A stretch of DNA of 64,000 bases from Oligoflexus sp. (GTDB taxonomy: Bacteria; Bdellovibrionota_B; Oligoflexia; Oligoflexales; Oligoflexaceae). The position numbers were made by a program, and so were the translations under genes. Shown here piece by piece: positions 16,120 to 27,289 of the stretch; the first letter of the stretch is position 1; each line of letters begins with the position of its first letter. The stretch is from positions 18,388-82,387 of the forward strand of contig JACMOC010000052.1 in the NCBI GenBank assembly GCA_014378195.1, written 5' to 3'. A model generated the notes under the pieces. The model was not told the origin of the DNA. It did no database searches and saw only the letters and a list, made by a program, of their open reading frames with translations.

Positions 16120-19100
16120 ATGGTCAAAAAAGAGCTTTCTACCCGCAAAAAAAGGACTTCATTAGGTGATGATCGTAAGGATGCTACGGAGAGAATGGGA
16201 TTCCTAGAGAAGTTCCGGCGTATGACGACAGTCATTCAGGATTCGAATGATGCGATCACCTTTCAGGACCTGGAAGGTAATATCCTTGCGTGGAACCGGG
16301 GCGCGGAGATCATGTATGGCTATACTGAAGCCGAAGCCCTAAGCATGAATATCGTCGACACAGTACCGCAGGAATATCAGGAAGAGGCGCGCCAGTCGTT
16401 GTCTTCACTCAAGCGTGGTGAGCTGGTTCCAAATCTTGAAACCAAACGCAAACATAAAGACGGCCGAATCATCGATGTCTCGTTGATTAACACTAAACTG
16501 ACTGATGATAAGGGAAAACTCACGGGTATCGCAACGACTGAACGCGATATCACAATTTTAACGATAACCCTCGAAAAATTCCGCCGCATGGCTACCGTTA
16601 TTCAAGACTCCAACGACGCTATTACTTTTCAGGACCTGGAAGGTAATATCCTTGCTTGGAACCGTGGCGCAGAACTGATGTATGGCTATTCTGAGGCCGA
16701 AGCGCTTTCCAAAAATATCGTGGATACCGTGCCTACTGAGTATCAAGAGGAAGCCCGTCAGTTTCTTGCTTCCTTAAAACGAGGGGAATTGGTCCCTAAC
16801 CTTGAAACGAAACGCAGGACAAAAGATGGTCGCATTATTGATGTCTGGCTCACCAATACAAAATTAACGGACGATAAAGGCCTTTTGACAGGGATTGCGA
16901 CGACCGAGCGGGATATTTCGGAACGTATCGGTGCACTTGAGAAATTCCGCCGCATGGCGACTGTTATTCAGGATTCCAACGATGCGATTACCTTCCAAGA
17001 TCTGGAAGGCAATATTCTCGCTTGGAATCAAGGTGCCGAGATTATCTATGGATATTCTCAAGCCGAAGCTCTCAGTATGAATATTGTCGATACTGTGCCG
17101 AAGGAATACCAGGAAGAAGCCCGCGGCTTTCTCGGTTCCTTGAAAAGAGGCGAGCTCCTGCCGAACCTTGAAACGAAACGAAAACACAAAGACGGGCGCA
17201 TTATCGACGTTTGGCTCACAAACACCAAGCTCACGAACGATAAAGGCGTGTTAACGGGCATCGCGACTACGGAACGTGATATTACGGAAAGAAAACACGC
17301 GGAAGCCTCGCTGCGCGATAAAGCGCGGGAACTGGAATTTCTACGGGAAGGACAGATCACTCTTTCCGATAAAATGAGAGGCGAGCAGGATTTGGCCCGG
17401 CTTGGACAAAGCGTACTGAGCCATCTCGCGCCTTTTCTCAATGCCCATATGGGTGCATTTTATTATGTGACCGAAGAGAAAAACCTCAAGCGTGTTAGCG
17501 GTTATGCCTATGCAACTCTTGAAGAAAGGGCGCGTACAATCGCCTTTGGAGAAGGTCTCGTGGGACAAGCCGCCCTCGAGAAAAATGCGATACTCATAGA
17601 TAAAGTGCCAGGGGATTATTTCGGTAAAATCAGTTCTGACCTGGGCCACTCGGCACCGTGCTCACTTATACTCGCCCCGGTCTTTTACGAGGGCGAAGTC
17701 AATGGCGTGATCGAACTCGCATCGTTCGCTTCCTTTTCGGATCATCAGAAGACTTTTTTGGAGCATGTTTCGGAAAACATAGGTATTGCGATCAACACCT
17801 CAGTCAGCCGACGGAAGCAACAGCTGCTATTGGAGCGATCGCAAAACCTGACGGAGGAGCTGCAGGCCCAGCAAGGGGAATTGAAGGCCACAAACGATGA
17901 GCTGGAGGAACAGTCCCGTGCCCTGCAGGAATCGCAGAGAAAACTCAAAAGCCAACAATCCGAACTTGAGCTGACCAATGAACAGCTTGAAAAACAAACC
18001 CAGGCACTCGAGCGGCAACGAGATGTCCTGAATGCGAATAACGAAGCCTTAAACCAAGCTCAAACACTGCTCGAAGAACGCTCCGATGAGGTTCAGCGAG
18101 CCAGTCAATATAAAACCGAATTTCTCGCCAACATGTCTCACGAGCTCCGCACTCCACTCAACAGTTCTTTGATCCTTGCGAAGCTGCTGGCTGATAATGC
18201 CACTGGCAATCTAACAGGCGAGCAAATCCAGTTTGCGCAGTCAATTTCCTCAGCGGGAAATGATTTGCTAAACCTGATAAACGATATCCTTGACCTTTCT
18301 AAGGTAGAGGCTGGGAAGCTTGAAATTCGTCCTGAAAGCGTCTTTTTACCCCGAGTATTTAATAATCTCAAAAAGACCTTTGATCCTTTAGCTAAGGACA
18401 AAAATCTTCGATTTGTTATCAAAATTGATCCCGACCTGCCTGAGAGAATGATCACTGATCACCAGCGGCTTGAGCAGATCCTCAAAAATCTGCTTTCCAA
18501 CGCCTTTAAATTTACCGAAGAAGGCCAAATCACCCTGCACGTAGAAAGCAAGTCGCCTGGCCGTATTTCGCTCTCGGTAATCGATACGGGAATTGGGGTA
18601 CCGAAGGATCAGCAGGTTGTGATTTTTGAAGCGTTCCGGCAGGCTGATGGCACAACGAACCGCAAGTATGGCGGGACCGGTCTCGGGCTCTCCATATCGA
18701 GAGATTTGGCCAGACTTCTCGGCGGAAGCGTTGAAGTGGAAAGCCTGGACGGCAGGGGCAGTCGCTTCACTTTGATTCTGCCGGAAGTTTATGATGAATT
18801 AAATATAGTAGCTGCATCACCCAAGGTTTATTCAAGCTCCGCTTTAAACACTCTGGATTTACTTCCCGTTCCGACGCGTACTGATATCTTCGCCGACGAT
18901 CGTGATAATCCGGCGTTGGGGTGGAAAACATTACTCGTTATTGAAGATGAGTCCCTTTTTGCCAGGATTCTTTTCGATATGGCGCATGAGCACGGCTATC
19001 GATGTATAGTTGCGCATGATGCTGCCGAAGGAATGGAGCTCGTGAAGAGATTCAGTCCCGATGCAATTCTGCTCGACATCATGCTTCCTGATCAGTCGGG

Positions 19101-20109
19101 CCTCACCGTTCTCGACCAACTGAAAGATGAGCCTTTGACCCGCCATATTCCGGTTCAAATTGTCTCCGGACATGATTATATTGAAAAGGCCCTTCATATG
19201 GGGGCCTTAGGCTATGTCCTGAAGCCAGCAAAAAAAGACGAACTCAATGCGGCATTTGCCCGGTTCAACGCAAAAATTGCTCAAAAAATCAAAAGGGTCC
19301 TGATCGTTGAAGATGATAAGTTGCAGCGGGAAAGCATGGTAAAGCTTTTGTCCGATGACACGGTTGAGATCACGGCTGTAGCACTCGCGGGCGAAGCTCT
19401 AAAGGCTCTCGAGACAGCAATATTCGATTGTATGGTCATTGACCTTAAATTGCCGGACATGTCGGGCGAAGAACTTCTCAGGCTGATGACACAGCAGGAG
19501 CGGGCAACGGCTTTACCGCCTGTTATTGTCTATACGGGGCGTTCCCTTTCCCGAGAAGACGAAGAGCGGCTCGGGAAGTATTCCCGATCGATCATTATTA
19601 AGGGTGTCCACTCGCCCGAACGACTTTTGGACGAAATCAGCCTTTTCCTACATATCGCCGATTCCAGCCTATCCTCGGAAAGTCGCAAGCTGCTTAAGAC
19701 GATGCGGAGTCGTGATGATGACTTTGAGGGCCGCAGAATACTGGTGGTCGACGATGACGTTCGGAATATTTTCGCCCTAACCGCCGCATTGGAACAGCGT
19801 GGCGCTACCGTCGAGGTGGCTCGTAACGGCAAAGAAGCATTATCTAAACTGAAGGACGAGCCTTTAATCGATATCGTTCTTATGGATATCATGATGCCCG
19901 AGATGGATGGGTTTCAGGCGACGCGCGAAATTCGAAAGCAAAGTAAGTTTGCCAAGATCCCAATTATTGCCGTCACGGCTAAAGCGACAAAAAAGGATCA
20001 GATTCTATGTATGGAGGCAGGAGCGAGTGATTACCTCGCAAAACCAATTGATCTCAACCAACTTTTTTCGCTCATTCGTATCTGGGCTCCCCAGTTGGGG
20101 CGAGGCTGA
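16120..20109 (+). CDS. Hybrid histidine kinase: three PAS, GAF, coiled coil, HisKA-HATPase, three receivers
   Basis: 1329 residues, no membrane segment, so probably cytoplasmic. Three PAS domains of exactly 122 residues each begin at residues 32, 154 and 276 (each FRRM..TVIQDSNDAI). A GAF domain is at about 405-560 and a Gln/Glu-rich coiled coil at about 565-660. HisKA follows with phospho-acceptor His674 (NMSHELRTPLN), and the HATPase has NLLSNAFKF, DTGIGVP and GGTGLGLSI. Three receiver domains have acceptors Asp986, Asp1108 and Asp1256. The middle receiver is the most divergent, with IIIKG in place of the usual LxKP. The gene is followed after 5 bases by cheR and then by a second hybrid kinase. 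PAS of this kind often bind small ligands; the signal is unknown. Confidence 0.93.
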   Translation: MVKKELSTRKKRTSLGDDRKDATERMGFLEKFRRMTTVIQDSNDAITFQDLEGNILAWNRGAEIMYGYTEAEALSMNIVDTVPQEYQEEARQSLSSLKRGELVPNLETKRKHKDGRIIDVSLINTKLTDDKGKLTGIATTERDITILTITLEKFRRMATVIQDSNDAITFQDLEGNILAWNRGAELMYGYSEAEALSKNIVDTVPTEYQEEARQFLASLKRGELVPNLETKRRTKDGRIIDVWLTNTKLTDDKGLLTGIATTERDISERIGALEKFRRMATVIQDSNDAITFQDLEGNILAWNQGAEIIYGYSQAEALSMNIVDTVPKEYQEEARGFLGSLKRGELLPNLETKRKHKDGRIIDVWLTNTKLTNDKGVLTGIATTERDITERKHAEASLRDKARELEFLREGQITLSDKMRGEQDLARLGQSVLSHLAPFLNAHMGAFYYVTEEKNLKRVSGYAYATLEERARTIAFGEGLVGQAALEKNAILIDKVPGDYFGKISSDLGHSAPCSLILAPVFYEGEVNGVIELASFASFSDHQKTFLEHVSENIGIAINTSVSRRKQQLLLERSQNLTEELQAQQGELKATNDELEEQSRALQESQRKLKSQQSELELTNEQLEKQTQALERQRDVLNANNEALNQAQTLLEERSDEVQRASQYKTEFLANMSHELRTPLNSSLILAKLLADNATGNLTGEQIQFAQSISSAGNDLLNLINDILDLSKVEAGKLEIRPESVFLPRVFNNLKKTFDPLAKDKNLRFVIKIDPDLPERMITDHQRLEQILKNLLSNAFKFTEEGQITLHVESKSPGRISLSVIDTGIGVPKDQQVVIFEAFRQADGTTNRKYGGTGLGLSISRDLARLLGGSVEVESLDGRGSRFTLILPEVYDELNIVAASPKVYSSSALNTLDLLPVPTRTDIFADDRDNPALGWKTLLVIEDESLFARILFDMAHEHGYRCIVAHDAAEGMELVKRFSPDAILLDIMLPDQSGLTVLDQLKDEPLTRHIPVQIVSGHDYIEKALHMGALGYVLKPAKKDELNAAFARFNAKIAQKIKRVLIVEDDKLQRESMVKLLSDDTVEITAVALAGEALKALETAIFDCMVIDLKLPDMSGEELLRLMTQQERATALPPVIVYTGRSLSREDEERLGKYSRSIIIKGVHSPERLLDEISLFLHIADSSLSSESRKLLKTMRSRDDDFEGRRILVVDDDVRNIFALTAALEQRGATVEVARNGKEALSKLKDEPLIDIVLMDIMMPEMDGFQATREIRKQSKFAKIPIIAVTAKATKKDQILCMEAGASDYLAKPIDLNQLFSLIRIWAPQLGRG
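16213..17310 (+). repeat. Three tandem 366-bp PAS-encoding repeats
   Basis: The units start at 16213, 16579 and 16945 and are exactly in register. Their proteins are nearly identical (DAITFQDLEGNILAWN in all three), yet many identical residues use different codons. The duplication is therefore not recent at DNA level, or codons have been driven apart. Confidence 0.9.
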
Positions 20110-20114
20110 AGCTG

Positions 20115-20942
20115 ATGGAATCTAAACTGCCACCTGAATTTGAGACTGAACTCAAGGACTTTCTTGAATTCATCAATACTAGCTATCATTATGATTTCAG
20201 AGATTATGCGATCACATCCATGAAAAGAACGATACTTCGGGCGATGGATAGAATGAACTGTACATCGCTTGCGATGTTGCAGGCGATCATGAAAACAGAC
20301 CCGTCCCGAATAAGCGAGCTGATTCAGTCACTCACCATTCCTGTCAGTGAGATGTTTCGGGATCCGGGCTATTTTCTAGCTCTGCGTGAACAGGTTATCC
20401 CCAAACTCAGCACTTATCCTTCATTGAAGGTCTGGGTTGCGGGTTGCAGTACAGGTGAAGAACTCTATTCCCTCGCCATACTATTTGCCGAAGCGTCCTT
20501 ACTCGAACGCACGGTTTTTTATGCCACTGATATTAATAGAATTAGCTTAGAGGCGGCAAGGCAGGGAATGTTTGCCAAAAACGAAATGGATCTGGCGGAG
20601 GCTAATTATCGAAAGAGCGGGGGCCAGAGGGTGCTGTCCGACTATTATGGAGTCACCGGTGCCAATGTGATATTCGCCGAGAGTCTGAAAAAAGATGTAG
20701 TCTTCACCGAGCACAGTCTGGCAAATGACGAAATGTTTTTGGAGTTTCATCTGATTTCTTGCCGCAATGTTCTCATTTACTTCAATAGAGATCTGAAAGA
20801 CAGAGCTTTTGGCCTTTTAAATGAATCCCTTCGCCGCCGGTGCTTTTTGGGGTTGGGTGCAAAGGAAACTATTCATTTTTCACAGCATTCGAGTTTTTTT
20901 GATCCATTTGTGAAGAGTGAACGGATTTTCCAAAAACACTAA
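20115..20942 (+). CDS. cheR: CheR-family protein-glutamate methyltransferase
   Basis: 275 residues, the normal CheR length. The N-terminal helical domain (ELKDFLEFINTSYHYDFRDY) is followed by the S-adenosylmethionine site KVWVAGCSTGEELYSLAI, YATDINRISLEAARQGMF and the core ISCRNVLIYFN. CheR methylates glutamate side chains, usually on chemoreceptors. Here there is no receptor and no cheB; the neighbours are two hybrid kinases, 5 bases upstream and 18 bases downstream. The target may be the coiled coil of the first kinase (inference). Confidence 0.93.
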   Translation: MESKLPPEFETELKDFLEFINTSYHYDFRDYAITSMKRTILRAMDRMNCTSLAMLQAIMKTDPSRISELIQSLTIPVSEMFRDPGYFLALREQVIPKLSTYPSLKVWVAGCSTGEELYSLAILFAEASLLERTVFYATDINRISLEAARQGMFAKNEMDLAEANYRKSGGQRVLSDYYGVTGANVIFAESLKKDVVFTEHSLANDEMFLEFHLISCRNVLIYFNRDLKDRAFGLLNESLRRRCFLGLGAKETIHFSQHSSFFDPFVKSERIFQKH

Positions 20943-20960
20943 TCCTAAAAAGGTAGATTG

Positions 20961-22682
<1,722 letters not shown>

Positions 22683-22683
22683 G

Positions 22684-24090
22684 TTATGGACACTTTGATC
22701 TGATTTTTGGAACCTCTAGTTTTCCAACCAAGCTGATGCCCGATCCGCCCAGTGCCATGAATTGAATAGGCACGAAAGTCACGGCTGAATAATAGAGTCC
22801 TGAGGCAACTGTTCCGCCGATGTTAAAAGTCACGGGGAGTTCGTAGGCTAGCAGCGTAAGATCGCCTTCAATCAATAGGCCCAGTGCCCCCAGTTCCGCG
22901 CCCACTCCCACTCCCAGCACCATCGATACAAAGGGTGTAAAGGTAATGCTCATCGCTCCTTTGGTCTTAACGTCGGCATCGATCTCAAATCCAACGCACG
23001 GAACGATTGATATATCGAGGACAATGCCCGCAGCGGGAAAGCCGAACAGCGGAAGAGTAATAGCGGGGATACGTGAAAGAGGGATAGTCCGGCGAAGGAG
23101 CGCGCCCGTGATTTTTTATTTCCCGCCTGCGAGCTCCAGACCATTTTTAATGATACGAATAGAAGATGTGGACAGAGCCGCGGTTTTGGTTGGGGCATCT
23201 AGTTCCGCATCGGCGATAATCTGAAAAAACTTGCTGTGCCCTCCAATGGGCTTTTCTAATATACGCCCACCAACCCAATTTTCCGCGGTAATTTTGCTAG
23301 CGGTTTCCTTGAGTTCCATGTCGGTCGACATGCGTATTTTTTCCTGGGCCTTAGACTTCTTGAGTGATGCAGCGAAATCGAATTTAGATCCTGCTGGTGT
23401 CGTGGCTTGTTTGTGGGCCTTCGCGTCCACTGCAGCCGCTCGAATGGCTTTGGTATAAGCGGCGACCAGGGCCGTTTGCGTTTTTTTATCCTGAACTCGT
23501 TCTGTATCGGATTTTATATGATCCATTCCTTGGCTTACCCACCAGTCCCAGAACGAAGTGGATTTTGGGACGACAAGTGCGGCTGCAGCAGCAACCTGCA
23601 GCTTTTGAGCTTCTGTTATTTGTTTGACGTCGATCGAATGACCTGCGGCCGCAAGTTTCGCCTTGATGTTTTTGTCGGTTGAGATTGTTATGCCGCCTGC
23701 ATCGACGTGGAAGCGACTGCTGAAAAATCCGGTAGTCGTGCCGGCTGTAATGGGGTCTGCTCCGGGCAGAGGTGGCATTGTTCCGGCATTTTTCTCGACT
23801 GCGACTTTGGCATCGGGTTTGTTTTTTTGTTCGATCAGATAGTCAGAGAATTTCCAGAGTATATTGGCTTTTTCAAAGGTTACCGGCGGTAAAGGAGGAA
23901 GGGCCGATGAATGAAAAACGAGAGTATAGTGGTTTTTCAACCGTGCTGCGAGAAGACCTGCATTTGCGCTCATGATATCGAACTTAACCGTGGCGGCGCC
24001 AGTGGTTTTGGTCTCGGAGACGGTTTAGTCGAGAGGTTTGCAGGCGATGCCCATCAGCAAAAGGATCATTACACATGCCTTAGTCTGCAT
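22684..24090 (-). pseudogene. Lipoprotein-like gene interrupted by two in-frame TAA codons
   Basis: A 469-codon frame runs from ATG 24090, which has a perfect AGGAGG 5 bases upstream, to TAA 22686-22684. It has internal TAA codons at 24027-24025 (codon 22) and 23118-23116 (codon 325). The first 21 codons encode an export signal with a lipobox-like end (MILLLMGIAC, then KPLD). The middle is polar and Ala/Lys-rich (IRAAAVDAKAHKQATT). The last part is beta-rich with many small residues (LGVGVGAELGALGLLIEG), suggesting a membrane-active or barrel-like region. The reading frame is otherwise unbroken. No family is recognised. Most likely a recent nonsense pseudogene; readthrough or sequencing error are alternatives. 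Confidence 0.65.
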
Positions 24091-24203
24091 TGGATCCTCC
24101 TCTGTTTTTGGGGTCTAAGTCCTTGAATCTCTTATCGGAAGAAACCAGAATTCCCTCCAATGCATTCTTAACAACGCTCTGTGTATTAATTAATATACTA
24201 TAG

Positions 24204-24231
24204 GTTATATAGGGTTAGCTTGTATCGACAA
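24204..24231 (-). promoter_or_regulatory. Candidate promoter for the interrupted lipoprotein gene
   Basis: On the minus strand TTGTCG (24231-24226), 16-base spacer, TATAAC (24209-24204). It lies just past the end of the DUF2797 gene and about 115 bases before the lipoprotein start. Confidence 0.45.
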
Positions 24232-24238
24232 TCAGCCA

Positions 24239-25030
24239 TTAACATATGTGCACCAGTTCAACTTCACAGCCACTAAAGCTCCGGATATTGATCACTCCTG
24301 TATCAAAAATCAGATATTGACCTTTGATACCCAATAAAGTGCCCTCGATTCGGGGGGTTTTCTCGAAGTTTAATGAGACGATTTTTTTAGGGTACTCCAG
24401 GACCGGATAGAGGATGTCGACGCGCGCATCGGTCAAGGGAATGCCGATTCCATCCGGTAAAAGAGCGATCGCGGTTTTGCGTTTTTCATCCAGGTCAATT
24501 GCCTCAACACCGCCCTTTAGCATATTTCGCCAATTCGTTTTGTCCGCAAAATGTTGCTTGAAATGTGACTCCAGTTCGCCTATCGCTAAGCGCGAGTCAA
24601 GATTAATAACGGGGATAGCTGCAATGGCCCCTTGGTCTATCCACCTTGTCAGTCTCTGACGGGTGCGCGTGATCCCGACCTTCAGACCTGATGAATTCGC
24701 GAGATAAAGAGTGTGTGGGATAAAACAATTCGCCTGCCCCCATTCAGGCTCTCGACAGGTTCCCTTCGCGAAGTGACAGGTCTCCGGTCGAACACTGCAC
24801 ATATCGCAGCTAGCCAATTTTCTAGAGCACGGAAAGCAATATCCTTGCTGAAAGCTCTTACTGGTCTTTTTCCCACAGGCAAGACAGAGGATTTTGCCGC
24901 TGGACTGTATGCTGAGTTGCTGACCGATGAGCGGATTTAAGTGGAACACTTCCGTTTCATTTTTAAGGCTGTACGAGACCGGCTCGCTCGCCTTCCAAAC
25001 AGTCGTCATTTTGCTTAAAACTGTTTTCAT
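24239..25030 (-). CDS. DUF2797 family protein with zinc-binding cysteines
   Basis: 263 residues from ATG 25030, which has GTGGGG 5 bases upstream; a GTG at 25045 is possible. The N-terminal third has paired cysteines (CLACGKKT, GYCFPCSRKLASCDMC, CHFAKGTC) that form a zinc-ribbon-like cluster. Next comes HTLYLANSSGLKVGITRTRQ, a GIY-YIG-like core, followed by DKTNWRNMLKG. This order is that of the DUF2797 family, whose function is not established. The GIY-YIG resemblance suggests nucleic-acid binding or cleavage, but this is not shown. It stands alone on the minus strand. Confidence 0.8.
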   Translation of the reverse strand: MKTVLSKMTTVWKASEPVSYSLKNETEVFHLNPLIGQQLSIQSSGKILCLACGKKTSKSFQQGYCFPCSRKLASCDMCSVRPETCHFAKGTCREPEWGQANCFIPHTLYLANSSGLKVGITRTRQRLTRWIDQGAIAAIPVINLDSRLAIGELESHFKQHFADKTNWRNMLKGGVEAIDLDEKRKTAIALLPDGIGIPLTDARVDILYPVLEYPKKIVSLNFEKTPRIEGTLLGIKGQYLIFDTGVINIRSFSGCEVELVHIC

Positions 25031-25090
25031 GATGTCCCCACTCACGGTTCACTTGATCGTTGAGACAATTTTTATAACAGAATTTCGGGC

Positions 25091-25124
25091 AAAAAAATAG
25101 CCGCCTGGATAAAATCCAGGCGGC
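25091..25124 (-). terminator. Rho-independent terminator of the 25209 barrel gene
   Basis: On the minus strand GCCGCCTGGA and TCCAGGCGGC form a perfect 10-bp stem with a five-base loop, followed by TA and seven T. Confidence 0.93.
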
Positions 25125-25208
25125 GCAAGGTGAGGAAATGACAGCACAAGAGAGAAAGACACTGAGCCGTTTCTTAAAGGGGAGAAAAGAGTTAGCTCAG
25201 ATATTGGG

Positions 25209-26543
25209 TCATTTGTTTAAGCCGTTCCAGGTCACATCATCCCGATCTGGGAGGGTATACTGGTTGAGCTCTTTATCGATATCGGCTGCAGACTCTTTCG
25301 CTTGTGGCGAATCCAGATCCTGCTCCTTACTGATGCGTGCTTTTTCGGCTTGAGCAGCTAACTGGTCTTTTTTAGCTTTGAGTTCTTTCGCCTTTTTCTC
25401 CTGAGCCACCTGCAGACGGTAAACCTTGTCAGCTTTCTCGGCCGCTGTTTCAGGGCGGTTTTTCTGTGCAGCTGCCTCAGCATCCCATTTCTGAAACTCA
25501 TCGGCACCAGGAAGAGTCAGAGTTTCGGCTCCGCCTTTGGCCGTACGTTTCGATCTTGGTGTTTCGTCGTTAATAATAGGAATCGCACCTAGCTTCTGAT
25601 CATCGGCATCACTGTGCAAAGCATCAAAGTTATCAATCGATTTGATATTAGACTTCGGAGCGACTTCCGGTTCCGAGCGCCTAAATTCTCTAGTGATAGG
25701 CTTCGAAACAGGAGGAGCATCAAACATCCACTGGACTCCGGCATGATAGCCGTGATCGGGTACACCAAAATCGACTTTTTTCGTTGCTATGTCTGCCGCG
25801 AGTTGAAAGGCTAGGCTGCCGCGTTTCAGAGAAAAGCCCGCTTCAAACTGCCGACTGTTTTTCGTTACAGTCGAACCGTTTTCAAGTTTGCCGGGTATAC
25901 TTCGTACCTCGGCTTCACCAAACAATCTAAAGGCATCGACACCAACACTAACGCGCGTTCCGTAGATCATCTCACTGTTGTAACGTGAGCCTCGATAGTA
26001 CTCGTCACCGCGGCTGGAACCGCCAACAAAGAGGCCTGCTTGAGTATAGACAAAGGGCGATCCATCGACATGGAGGGCTACGCTCGTACGCGCTCCACTT
26101 AACTGATTGAAGCGATCTTTCCCGCCAACGCCCGGCTCATATTGGGCAAGAATGGAGGAATCAAAAGAGTCGCTTTGCAGAATATGGTAACGAACCCAGG
26201 CAGCTCCGCCGATGCTCGATTGTGTTTTTGCAACCGATGCTGAGTTTTCCTGTGTCCCGTAAAGCGATGCACCGACTTCAATATTCAGGGGAAGCATAAG
26301 GCCAAAGTTAGCTTCACGACGGATCGCTGTGGCGTTTTCAAGATTAGAGCTCATCGGCTCCAGTATATAACGCCGACCGAGATCATAGCTCAGGCCCAGG
26401 CGATAGGCATAAGGTGTGGTCAACTTCAATTCTGATCGTGCGAGATCGGTCTCGAGCACTTTAAATTGAGTTGGAACGAGATCAGCAGCCAGCGCAACAG
26501 ACGAGCTTAAAAAGCTCAGCATCAACAGGTAAGAGTGCTTCAT
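25209..26543 (-). CDS. Secreted outer-membrane barrel-like protein with a charged C-terminal region
   Basis: 444 residues. A signal peptide of about 20 residues (LLMLSFLSSSVALA, then ADLV) is preceded by AGAGGAGGG. Residues of about 40-270 alternate in a beta-barrel pattern (YRLGLSYDLGRRYILEP, FGLMLPLNIEVGASLYG, GAAWVRYHIL, YGTRVSVGVDAF). From about 310 the chain becomes polar, and from about 360 it forms a Lys/Ala/Glu coiled coil (AAEKADKVYRLQVAQEKKAKE). The barrel probably sits in the outer membrane, with the coiled tail in the periplasm or outside. No known family is recognised. Monocistronic, with its own terminator. Confidence 0.7.
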   Translation of the reverse strand: MKHSYLLMLSFLSSSVALAADLVPTQFKVLETDLARSELKLTTPYAYRLGLSYDLGRRYILEPMSSNLENATAIRREANFGLMLPLNIEVGASLYGTQENSASVAKTQSSIGGAAWVRYHILQSDSFDSSILAQYEPGVGGKDRFNQLSGARTSVALHVDGSPFVYTQAGLFVGGSSRGDEYYRGSRYNSEMIYGTRVSVGVDAFRLFGEAEVRSIPGKLENGSTVTKNSRQFEAGFSLKRGSLAFQLAADIATKKVDFGVPDHGYHAGVQWMFDAPPVSKPITREFRRSEPEVAPKSNIKSIDNFDALHSDADDQKLGAIPIINDETPRSKRTAKGGAETLTLPGADEFQKWDAEAAAQKNRPETAAEKADKVYRLQVAQEKKAKELKAKKDQLAAQAEKARISKEQDLDSPQAKESAADIDKELNQYTLPDRDDVTWNGLNK

Positions 26544-26862
26544 TGGTGTTCCCTCCTCTATATGAGATCTACAGTCATTTCCTCAGCTTCTCGAGTTAGG
26601 TATTGCAATGCATATGCCACAATTAATCAAAAAAGCGCATTGGTAATGGTCTGCTGTAAGTCACCGAAACCTTGGAGGCCATAAGGTTCATAAGAATAAA
26701 GAGTAGCCGTCGAAAACGGAGCGGAATATTTTGGTTTGGACACTAACTGTTAAGCACTGTCAAAACATTTGTCGACACTTAGCGATCAAACTGCGGTTGA
26801 GTTGAGCTTGCGATTTGCTTAAACTACGATATTTTAAGCTTAAAAATCGTGCGAGAAAAAGC

Positions 26863-26891
26863 TTGAAATTTGGTCTCGCCATTGCAATACT
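26863..26891 (+). promoter_or_regulatory. Candidate promoter of the small RNA
   Basis: TTGAAA (26863-26868), a 17-base spacer and AATACT (26886-26891). Transcription would start near 26898, immediately before the first hairpin. Confidence 0.45.
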
Positions 26892-26897
26892 CATGGC

Positions 26898-27016
26898 AAG
26901 CCGACGGCGGCAAACGAAGGATCTTGAACACACTTCAGCATGACTTCGTTTCGTCGCCTCGCATTTTCTCTCTTTTTTTCTTGTTTTAAGCCGAGGCCCT
27001 GTCCTTGGCTTTTTTT
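26898..27016 (+). ncRNA. Candidate structured small RNA (about 119 nt)
   Basis: Between a promoter-like sequence and a strong terminator lies a long imperfect hairpin. The arm GGCGGCAAACGAAG (26906-26919) pairs with CTTCGTTTCGTCGCC (26944-26958), with one bulged C and one G-U pair, around a loop of 24 bases. A pyrimidine-rich single-stranded stretch with seven T (26961-26988) follows, then the terminator stem. This layout of stem, U-rich tract and terminator is typical of bacterial regulatory RNAs. A 16-codon ATG frame at 26893 is probably incidental. It does not resemble 6S, tmRNA or SRP RNA in any motif I know. Confidence 0.5.
26989..27016 (+). terminator. Rho-independent terminator of the small RNA
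   Basis: AGCCGAGG (26989-26996), loop CCCTGT, CCTTGGCT (27003-27010) with one G-U pair, then six more T. Confidence 0.85.
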
Positions 27017-27072
27017 GTTTGCATTTGGAACACTTACGAGCGGCTTTATGCGGAATTTACAGGGAAAAATAA

Positions 27073-27107
27073 AACCTGGCATTATCCGAAGATAGGCCAG
27101 GTTTTTT
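27073..27107. terminator. Bidirectional terminator hairpin
   Basis: AACCTGGC and GCCAGGTT enclose an inner TATC-CGAA-GATA stem. T-rich sequence follows on both strands (TTTTTT on plus; TTTTATTTTT on minus). It probably ends the HelD-like transcript from the right. Confidence 0.85.
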
Positions 27108-27289
27108 AGGGAAGAAAATAATACATGCTCTTTATTTTGGTAGGACGTGGGTCCTAATCTATTATCGGTCATTCATTCGCGAAACTTAATCCCTCGGCAA
27201 CTCATCCCTTTAAACCCTAGTATTTCAAGGCGTTGGAATTCGTCGTGGGCGCGTATTTTCAATCTCGATTTGAACCGCGGCGTTGGTTT

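Larger units (their letters stand above)
26544..27289. other. 746-bp gene-free interval with an RNA candidate
   Basis: I find no convincing protein gene here. The right half contains a promoter, a long hairpin, a terminator and a bidirectional hairpin, listed separately. The left part (26544-26860) is AT-rich and carries short repeats of AAGCTT type but nothing I can name. Confidence 0.7.

Noticed and set aside
22950..23198. 82-codon minus-strand frame overlapping the lipoprotein pseudogene
   Set aside because: Out of frame with the lipoprotein reading frame, which continues through the same bases with better composition.
26893..26943. 16-codon ATG frame inside the small-RNA candidate (MASRRRQTK...)
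   Set aside because: Lies within the hairpin, lacks a ribosome-binding site and is too short to judge.
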